64,000 nucleotides of DNA. Origin: Chelativorans petroleitrophicus (GTDB taxonomy: Bacteria > Pseudomonadota > Alphaproteobacteria > Rhizobiales > Rhizobiaceae). Both the position numbers and the translations under genes were made by a program. Positions 56,290 through 64,000 of this stretch are shown here, piece by piece (positions within the stretch are counted from its first letter, which is position 1; each line of letters starts with the position of its first letter). The notes below the pieces were generated by a model, which had not been told where the DNA came from, did no database searches, and was given only the letters and a program-made list of their open reading frames with translations. Location: contig NZ_JAODNV010000012.1 of NCBI RefSeq assembly GCF_025398195.1, forward strand, positions 1-64,000. Reading direction: 5' to 3'.

Positions 56290-57537
56290 TTACACTGCCG
56301 GATTGACCTGCCGGAAGAGCCGCCAGCGCTCGCCGGCAAGCACCAGCACGAGCCCGATCAAGCCCACAATGAAGTAGCCTGCGGCGAGCGGCGTCAGCGT
56401 GCCGTCGAATGCCTGCCCGATGATGGCGCCGATGACGCCGCCGCCCAGCGTCGTCACGAAGCCGAGCACGGCTGCGGCCGTTCCTGCCACATGGCCAAGC
56501 GGCTCCATGGCGATGGCGTTGAAGTTCGAGCCCATCCAGCCGAACTGGAACATGGACACCGAGAATAGAACGAAAAAGAGAAGGAAGGGGATGGGTCCGG
56601 CGAGCGAAAGCGCCAGCCAGATGCCGTTGACGACGATGAAGCCGATCAGTGCGCCATGCGAAAGGCGGCGCATACCGAAGCGGCCGACCAGCCGGGCGTT
56701 GGTGAAGGAGGAGACGGCCATCAACCCCGCGCCGATGGCGAAGATCAGCGGGAACCAGGCACCGAGCCCGTAGATATCCACATAGATCTGTTGGGCGGAA
56801 TTGATGAAGCCGAACAGCCCGCCGAAAATCACCGTCGAGGCAAGCGTGTAGCAGAGCGCGATGCGATCGGTGACGACGAACCGGAACCCTTCCATGATCA
56901 CCTGGAACGACAGCGAGCGGCGCTGTTCGGGCGCGAGCGTCTCGGGAAGGCGCGTGGCGGCCCAGAACGTGATGGCAAGCGAAACGCCGCCCATCAGAAG
57001 GAAGATGACCGGCCAGTCGCCAAAGATCATGGCGGCCTGCCCGAGGCCGGGCGCGACGACGGGGATGATCATGAACACCATCATGACCATCGACATGACC
57101 TCCGCCATGCGCCGGCCGCCGAAGGTGTCGCGAATGGCCGAGATGGCGATGACGCGGGTGGCGGCGGCTCCGATGCCCTGCAGAAAGCGGAATGCGAGAA
57201 GGGCGGCGAAGTTCGACGCGAAGGCCGCGGCGAAGGCCGTGGCGACATAGATGGCGAGGCCGACCAGAAGCGGCCCGCGCCGTCCGAAACGGTCCGCGAT
57301 CGGGCCGTAGAAAAGCTGTGCGCCGCCCAGACCCAGAATGTAGGCAGTGATAATGAATTGCCGCTCATTTTCGTCCGCAACGCCGAGCGCGGCGCCTATC
57401 TGCTGCAAGCCGGGCAGCATGATGTCGATGGCCATGGCGTTGAGCGCCATAAGCGCGGCGGTAAGTCCAATAAATTCGGCCTTGCCGATGGCGGAGCGCG
57501 ATCGGGCGGGCTCTTTTTCAATAGCTGAATCGTCCAT
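56290..57537 (-). CDS. Bcr/CflA family multidrug MFS transporter
   Basis: About 415 residues with 12 hydrophobic helices. The DHA1 motifs are MAIDIMLPGLQQIGAALGV, LGGAQLFYGPIADRFGRRGP (motif A) and FLQGIGAAATRVIAISAIRD (motif B). The family exports drugs such as bicyclomycin, sulfonamides and chloramphenicol by proton antiport; the substrate here is unknown. GGAG lies before the ATG at 57537. Confidence 0.93.
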   Translation of the reverse strand: MDDSAIEKEPARSRSAIGKAEFIGLTAALMALNAMAIDIMLPGLQQIGAALGVADENERQFIITAYILGLGGAQLFYGPIADRFGRRGPLLVGLAIYVATAFAAAFASNFAALLAFRFLQGIGAAATRVIAISAIRDTFGGRRMAEVMSMVMMVFMIIPVVAPGLGQAAMIFGDWPVIFLLMGGVSLAITFWAATRLPETLAPEQRRSLSFQVIMEGFRFVVTDRIALCYTLASTVIFGGLFGFINSAQQIYVDIYGLGAWFPLIFAIGAGLMAVSSFTNARLVGRFGMRRLSHGALIGFIVVNGIWLALSLAGPIPFLLFFVLFSVSMFQFGWMGSNFNAIAMEPLGHVAGTAAAVLGFVTTLGGGVIGAIIGQAFDGTLTPLAAGYFIVGLIGLVLVLAGERWRLFRQVNPAV

Positions 57538-57719
57538 GGTCTGCTCCAGGCAGGGGCGTCGAAGCGCCTTCAATGGTCAAAACTCCGGGCTGACGGCTGG
57601 AGCCGCCCGGCGTGCAACAGGGGCGAAAAAATGCGTCGACCGGTTAGGTCGACGCGCGTGAAAATCGATTCTTCAGAGGCACTTGGCCGGGTTAAGACCG
57701 GCCATGCCGGAGGGATCGG

Positions 57720-58055
57720 TCAGGCCGCCCCGCGGACACTGACTCCCTTTTCCTCGAGGAAGGTCTGCAACTCGCCGGACTGGAACATCTCGCGCACGAT
57801 GTCGCATCCGCCGACGAATTCGCCTTTCACATAAAGCTGCGGAATAGTCGGCCAGTTGGAATATTCCTTGATGCCCTGCCGCAGCTCGTCGGAGGTGAGG
57901 ACGTTGACGCCATGATAGTCGACGCCGAGGTAATCGAGGATCTGCACCACCTGGCCGGAAAAACCGCACTGGGGGAAGGTAGGCGTTCCCTTCATGAAGA
58001 GAACGACGTCGTTTGACTTCACCTCGTTGTCGATGAATTCGCTGATACCGCTCAT
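57720..58055 (-). CDS. grxD: Monothiol glutaredoxin (Grx4 type)
   Basis: A 111-residue CGFS glutaredoxin. The motif [20 protein letters not shown] and the GSH-binding [20 protein letters not shown] are intact. These proteins bind a 2Fe-2S cluster with glutathione and pair with BolA, encoded just upstream, in iron-sulfur assembly and iron sensing. AAAGGA precedes the ATG. Confidence 0.97.
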   Translation of the reverse strand: MSGISEFIDNEVKSNDVVLFMKGTPTFPQCGFSGQVVQILDYLGVDYHGVNVLTSDELRQGIKEYSNWPTIPQLYVKGEFVGGCDIVREMFQSGELQTFLEEKGVSVRGAA

Positions 58056-58195
58056 CGGTTGTCCTTTCGCAGCCGAGTCGAAGCCCGGCACTCGTAAGCT
58101 GTGCTGACCATTATCTATTGCAGGAAGCCGCCGGGTGCAATGCAGCGGGAAAGATTATCCGGGCCAATGCGCAATCCGGCGCAGGCAACTCCCGT

Positions 58196-58429
58196 TTAAT
58201 CAGGCACGCTCGTCTGCAGGGCGAGCGCGTGCAGCGTGCCGCCCATCTTGCCCTTCAGCGCCTCGTAGATCATCTGGTGCTGCTGGACGCGCGTCTTGCC
58301 GCGGAAGCTCTCGGAAACGACCTCCGCCGCATAATGATCCCCGTCGCCTGCAAGGTCGCGGATGGTGACCTTCGCGTCGGGAATGGCCTCTTTGATCAGG
58401 CGCTCAATGTCACCGGCGCTCATTGCCAT
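58196..58429 (-). CDS. BolA family protein
   Basis: A 77-residue BolA/IbaG-like protein. The conserved block is SESFRGKTRVQQHQMIYEAL and then GTLHALALQTSVP, with the His ligand region. BolA proteins form a 2Fe-2S complex with CGFS glutaredoxins, and the grxD gene follows by 140 bases. Some annotation schemes call this short form BolA2-like or IbaG. Confidence 0.95.
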   Translation of the reverse strand: MAMSAGDIERLIKEAIPDAKVTIRDLAGDGDHYAAEVVSESFRGKTRVQQHQMIYEALKGKMGGTLHALALQTSVPD

Positions 58430-58468
58430 GGTGAAAACTCCCCTGCATCCCGTCCGTGTAACAGCGTC

Positions 58469-60685
<2,217 letters not shown>

Positions 60686-60872
60686 CTGCTGCTGCTTCGG
60701 CGGGATTGGTCGGCTGGTTGCGTGCTTGGCGCCGTTGTCACGGTTCGCTTGGGGCATGTCAAACCTGATTCGAAGCGTGCCGGGAAGGTCACGTTCTGCT
60801 TAAGCCATAACGCGTGCACGGCGGTATAGAAATAGACGTCGAGTTCCAACGATTCCTCTGCGCCGCGGGTCT

Positions 60873-61289
60873 TTAAACGCCCTGCGTGCAACTGGTGTCG
60901 CCCCTCTGCCAGCGCTGGAGGTCGGCCGTAATCCTCGGCCCGAGAGAACCCTCCAGCAGTGGCCCGAAAAATTCGATGCGTCTCGATTCGCCTTCGGCCT
61001 GGACCACCAAAAGGGGCAGGCCCTCATAGTCGCCGGAAGGAACGACTAGGAATCGCGGCCGGCCGCTGAAGGAATTGAGTTCATTGGCCATGCGATAGGC
61101 GCTGAAAGCCTTGTCCGCGCTGGCGAACCAGCATCTGTGCGCCGCCATCGCTACCTGCTCCATGGCTTGTAGCGAGGCGCTCTTGCCGGAAGAGGGCCGG
61201 GAGGCAGGCACCGTTGCCTTGCAAGCGCCGAGGGCCAGCATCATCAGGGCTGCGAGGGGTGCTGCTACCAGCGCCCGGCTTCCGTTCAT
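60873..61289 (-). CDS. Putative lipoprotein in the purine gene cluster
   Basis: A 138-residue protein with a lipobox (PLAALMMLALGACKATVPAS, Cys at residue 23), so it should be anchored in a membrane and face the periplasm. The rest (AHRCWFASADKAFSAYRMAN, FLVVPSGDYEGLPLLVVQAE, TADLQRWQRGD) matches no family I can name. It lies between purQ and purL without any obvious purine link. Confidence 0.8.
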   Translation of the reverse strand: MNGSRALVAAPLAALMMLALGACKATVPASRPSSGKSASLQAMEQVAMAAHRCWFASADKAFSAYRMANELNSFSGRPRFLVVPSGDYEGLPLLVVQAEGESRRIEFFGPLLEGSLGPRITADLQRWQRGDTSCTQGV

Positions 61290-61339
61290 CTCTGCACCTT
61301 CGATTGTCGCCCGGTAAGACGGGATCGGGCAGTATCGCC

Positions 61340-62008
61340 TTAAGCCGCCAGGCTCATGACGCTTTCGAAGAGCGGCCGCCCGTCCGTGCCGCCATGGGCG
61401 TCCTCGATCAGGTTTTCCGGATGCGGCATGAGGCCGAGCACATTGCCCGCTTCGTTCACGATGCCGGCGATGTCGTTGACCGAACCGTTGGGGTTGGTGC
61501 CCTCTGCATAGCGGAAGACCACCTGACCTTCGCCTTCGATGCGGGCCAGTGTTTCAGGATCGGCGAAATAGTTGCCGTCGTGGTGAGCGACCGGGCAGCG
61601 GATGATCTGGCCCGGGGAATAGGCACGGGTGAAGGCGGTGTTGGCGTTGGCGACCTGGAGCTTCACATGGCGGCAGACGAATTTGAGCGACGCATTGCGC
61701 ATCAGCGCGCCCGGCAGCAGGCCGGCCTCGAGCAGGATCTGGAAGCCGTTGCACACGCCCATGACGAGCACGCCCTGCGCCGCCTTTTCAGCTACGGCGC
61801 GCATCACCGGCATGCGCGCGGCAATCGCGCCGCAGCGCAGATAGTCGCCATAGGAGAAGCCGCCCGGGATGACGATGAGATCGACGTCGGGCAGCTCCGT
61901 TTCCGTCTGCCAGACGGTGAGGGGCGGTTTGCCCGAAATCTTCGTCAGCGCCGCGATCATGTCGCGGTCACGGTTGAGGCCGGGAAGCTGGATGACAGCG
62001 GATTTCAT
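61340..62008 (-). CDS. purQ: Phosphoribosylformylglycinamidine synthase subunit PurQ
   Basis: A 222-residue class I glutamine amidotransferase that supplies ammonia to PurL. The nucleophile is in [19 protein letters not shown] and the His/Glu pair in [18 protein letters not shown]. It overlaps by four bases the small coiled-coil gene upstream, implying translational coupling. Confidence 0.97.
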   Translation of the reverse strand: MKSAVIQLPGLNRDRDMIAALTKISGKPPLTVWQTETELPDVDLIVIPGGFSYGDYLRCGAIAARMPVMRAVAEKAAQGVLVMGVCNGFQILLEAGLLPGALMRNASLKFVCRHVKLQVANANTAFTRAYSPGQIIRCPVAHHDGNYFADPETLARIEGEGQVVFRYAEGTNPNGSVNDIAGIVNEAGNVLGLMPHPENLIEDAHGGTDGRPLFESVMSLAA

Positions 62009-62259
62009 GCGTCGTGATGAGGCTGTGGCCTGTCGGCGGTGGAGTTTAGATCGAGGTAACGTTCAATTCGATCGAGGCGCTTGTCGTGGCGCGACAAAAT
62101 TACACAAACGTTCGAAAGGTCGCGCTCGGCGGCTGCAAGCTGCCCGTTGATTACTTTAACTTCCCGCTTGATGTCACCCAGGGCGTCCGACAGGTTGCGG
62201 AAATGCTGCTCCATGTCCAAGACCATTCCGTAGAGCTGTTCCTGGCTGACTTCTGTCAT
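62005..62259 (-). CDS. Small coiled-coil protein between purS and purQ
   Basis: An 84-residue hydrophilic protein ([60 protein letters not shown]). It is almost wholly helical with heptads, so it probably forms a coiled coil. No named family is recognised. It lies 19 bases after purS and overlaps purQ, so it is made together with FGAM synthase subunits. The ATG at 62259 is chosen; a GTG five codons upstream is possible. Confidence 0.8.
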   Translation of the reverse strand: MTEVSQEQLYGMVLDMEQHFRNLSDALGDIKREVKVINGQLAAAERDLSNVCVILSRHDKRLDRIERYLDLNSTADRPQPHHDA

Positions 62260-62278
62260 ATCCTGCCCCGCCACAACC

Positions 62279-62521
62279 TCAGGTAATGGCGATACTATAG
62301 TCTTCGATCACCGTATTAGCCAGCAGGCGCTCGCACATATCCTTGAGATCGGCTTGGGCCCGGGCGCGATCGGCCGTGTCGAGCTCGATATCGAACACCT
62401 TGCCCTGGCGCACTTCGCCGACGCCTGAGAAGCTGAGGGCCCGGAGCGCGCCTTCGATGGCCTTCCCCTGCGGGTCGAGTACACCGTCTTTCAACGTGAC
62501 TGTGACACGTGCCTTGATCAC
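62279..62521 (-). CDS. purS: Phosphoribosylformylglycinamidine synthase subunit PurS
   Basis: An 80-residue PurS that bridges PurQ and PurL. Conserved parts are KARVTVTLKDGVLDPQGKAI, ALRALSFSGVGEVRQGKVFD and LLANTVIEDY. Length is typical. It lies 19 bases after purC. Confidence 0.97.
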   Translation of the reverse strand: MIKARVTVTLKDGVLDPQGKAIEGALRALSFSGVGEVRQGKVFDIELDTADRARAQADLKDMCERLLANTVIEDYSIAIT

Positions 62522-62540
62522 GAAAACCGGTTCCCTGTCT

Positions 62541-63332
62541 TCAGTGCCGGGTCTGGCCGTTCGGCTTGGAGGAGACGAGCACGGGGCCGGAGGGCTTTGG
62601 CGGCTCGTTCTCGTTCATGATGCCGAGCCTGCGGGCCACTTCCTGATAGGCTTCCACAAGCCCACCCATGTCGCGGCGGAAACGGTCCTTGTCCAGCTTG
62701 TCGCGGGTGGAGATGTCCCACAGACGGCAGGAGTCGGGGGAAATCTCGTCGGCCACGACGATGCGCATCATGTCGCCTTCCCACAGGCGTCCGCATTCGA
62801 TCTTGAAATCGACGAGCTGGATGCCGACGCCCAGGAAGAGGCCGGAAAGGAAGTCGTTGACGCGGATGGCGAGCGCCATGATGTCGTCGATCTCCTGGGG
62901 GCTCGCCCAACCGAAGGCCGTGATGTGCTCCTCGGAGACCATCGGGTCATCCAGCGCGTCCGCCTTGTAGTAGAACTCGATGATGGAGCGCGGCAGCACC
63001 GTGCCTTCCTCGATGCCGAGCCGCTTGGAAAGCGAGCCGGCGGCGATGTTGCGCACCACGATTTCGAGCGGAATGATCTCGACTTCCCGGATCAGCTGCT
63101 CGCGCATGTTGAGGCGCCGGATGAAGTGGGTGGGAATGCCCATCCGGTTGAGATGCTCGAACAGGTACTCGGAAATCCTGTTGTTGAGCACGCCCTTGCC
63201 GTCCACGACCTCGTGCTTCTTCTTGTTGAAGGCCGTGGCATCGTCCTTGAAGAACTGGATGAGCGTGCCGGGCTCAGGCCCTTCGTAAAGAATCTTGGCC
63301 TTGCCTTCGTAAATGCGGCGGCGACGGTTCAT
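62541..63332 (-). CDS. purC: Phosphoribosylaminoimidazole-succinocarboxamide synthase
   Basis: PurC joins aspartate to CAIR in purine synthesis. Conserved stretches are [70 protein letters not shown] and [12 protein letters not shown]. About 263 residues; the ATG at 63332 fits the usual N-terminus. It heads the purC-purS-purQ-purL run. The 277 bases upstream, divergent to the zeta-subunit gene, hold no gene and probably both promoters. Confidence 0.97.
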   Translation of the reverse strand: MNRRRRIYEGKAKILYEGPEPGTLIQFFKDDATAFNKKKHEVVDGKGVLNNRISEYLFEHLNRMGIPTHFIRRLNMREQLIREVEIIPLEIVVRNIAAGSLSKRLGIEEGTVLPRSIIEFYYKADALDDPMVSEEHITAFGWASPQEIDDIMALAIRVNDFLSGLFLGVGIQLVDFKIECGRLWEGDMMRIVVADEISPDSCRLWDISTRDKLDKDRFRRDMGGLVEAYQEVARRLGIMNENEPPKPSGPVLVSSKPNGQTRH

Positions 63333-63609
63333 GGCATTCTCTGATGTTGGGTGCCGGTCTTCCAAATGGTGATCATGAGCCCGACTCGGCAAGAGGGAGG
63401 CGCCTGATAGCACTCGCGGTCTGTAACGCAAATGCGTTATTATCTCAATCGCCATTTCCTGGTTGTAACCAATGCGGGATTGACCCCCGGCGAACGGATG
63501 ATTACGCGATTGACCGGAGATGGCTTCTGGTCTCTAACACTCCTATCCTGAATATCCATCTATCGCGTGGCCGCGCGGCGCGCGGCAGTGCTTGATCCGA
63601 GGGTAGCCC

Positions 63610-63930
63610 ATGAGCAGCATGAAAGAACGTGAAGAAACCTTCGAGCGAATGTTCGTCCGTGATGAGGAGCTGAAGTTCAAGGCAACGGCGCGCCGCAACA
63701 AGCTGCTCGGCCTCTGGGCGGCGGAAAAGCTCGGCAAGAGCGGCGACGAGGCCGAAGCCTATGCCAAGCAGGTGGTGGTCGCGGATTTCCAGGAGGCGGG
63801 CGACGAAGACGTCTTCCGCAAGATCAGGGGCGATTTCGACGCGGCCGGCATCAGCGAACCGGATGAGGTCATCCGCAAGAAGATGATCGATCTGCTCGCG
63901 GAGGCCATAGAGCAGGTGAAGAGCTCTTAA
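63610..63930 (+). CDS. F1-ATPase inhibitor subunit zeta (DUF1476)
   Basis: A 106-residue protein starting MSSMKEREETFERMFVRDEE with the core KFKATARRNKLLGLWAAEKL. DUF1476 is the zeta subunit that blocks ATP hydrolysis by the F1FO-ATPase in Paracoccus and other alphaproteobacteria by inserting its N-terminal helix. In rhizobia the inhibitory strength is thought to be weaker. It lies just upstream of an aldolase gene, not near the atp operon. Confidence 0.93.
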   Translation: MSSMKEREETFERMFVRDEELKFKATARRNKLLGLWAAEKLGKSGDEAEAYAKQVVVADFQEAGDEDVFRKIRGDFDAAGISEPDEVIRKKMIDLLAEAIEQVKSS

Positions 63931-63942
63931 GGTACGGCGGCG

Positions 63943-64000
63943 ATGGCCACGCTTTCCGAGCGGCTCAAGGCGGGCGAGACCGTATTTTCGGCCTGGTCCA
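63943..64000 (+). CDS. HpcH/HpaI aldolase family protein, 5' end only
   Basis: The first 19 codons, MATLSERLKAGETVFSAWS, resemble the start of HpcH/HpaI (4-hydroxy-2-oxoheptanedioate-type) aldolases. The rest lies beyond the window. It begins 12 bases after the zeta-subunit gene. The call rests on very little sequence. Confidence 0.6.
   Translation, partial: MATLSERLKAGETVFSAWS

Overview
This window is chromosomal DNA from an alphaproteobacterium of the order Hyphomicrobiales (Rhizobiales), most like the Phyllobacteriaceae (Mesorhizobium, Chelativorans, Nitratireductor type). The evidence is high GC content with strongly biased third positions, the gene order uvrA-ssb-gyrA-coaD-ppi-queA-tgt, alphaproteobacterial LexA boxes (GAAC-N7-GAAC), a giant growth-pole-ring (GPR/RgsE) coiled-coil protein, a cysteine-poor DksA, a TGT without the usual zinc ligands, and the F1-ATPase zeta subunit. 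Genus assignment is inference.

Layout. Positions 1-2400 form a small accessory stretch: a palindromic repeat, a DUF559 endonuclease-like gene and a visibly less GC-rich AAA ATPase with a TOPRIM/DUF4435-like C-terminus, which looks like a one-gene relative of the PARIS defence proteins. From 2500 to 17400 lie DNA repair and information genes (uvrA, ssb, gyrA) followed by coaD, two cyclophilins, queA and tgt. They are interrupted by a decayed IS5-type transposase, a MarC protein, a LysE exporter and an unlisted 43-codon membrane protein with a LexA box upstream. From 17600 to 25700 come an orphan LuxR regulator, the 1617-residue GPR-like protein, an Hpt protein, a 2Fe-2S ferredoxin and a ferredoxin-NADP reductase. 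From 25700 to 38600 are folP-folB-folK, the YcjX/YcjF-type pair, a SixA-like phosphatase, dksA, a double PilZ protein, a PAS protein, a candidate sigma-54-driven small RNA, a rhomboid protease, a CBS protein, a DEAD-box helicase and nadK.

From 38574 to 54377 is the translation and transcription core: tRNA-Thr, rlmB, tRNA-Tyr, tRNA-Gly, tuf, tRNA-Trp, secE, nusG, rplK, rplA, rplJ, rplL, rpoB and rpoC. It closes with a clear intrinsic terminator and resembles the tufB-secE-nusG-rpl-rpo order of other Proteobacteria. From 54500 to 57540 are ttcA, an inositol-monophosphatase-family gene and an MFS drug exporter. From 57720 to 63332, on the minus strand, purC-purS-(small coiled coil)-purQ-(lipoprotein)-purL leads into bolA and the monothiol glutaredoxin gene. 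The window ends with the zeta-subunit gene and the first codons of an HpcH/HpaI-type aldolase.

Most genes are housekeeping. The best leads for something little described are the candidate sigma-54 small RNA at 34561-34671, the possible SOS-linked 43-residue membrane protein at 12134-12265 and the AAA-TOPRIM gene at 749-2362.
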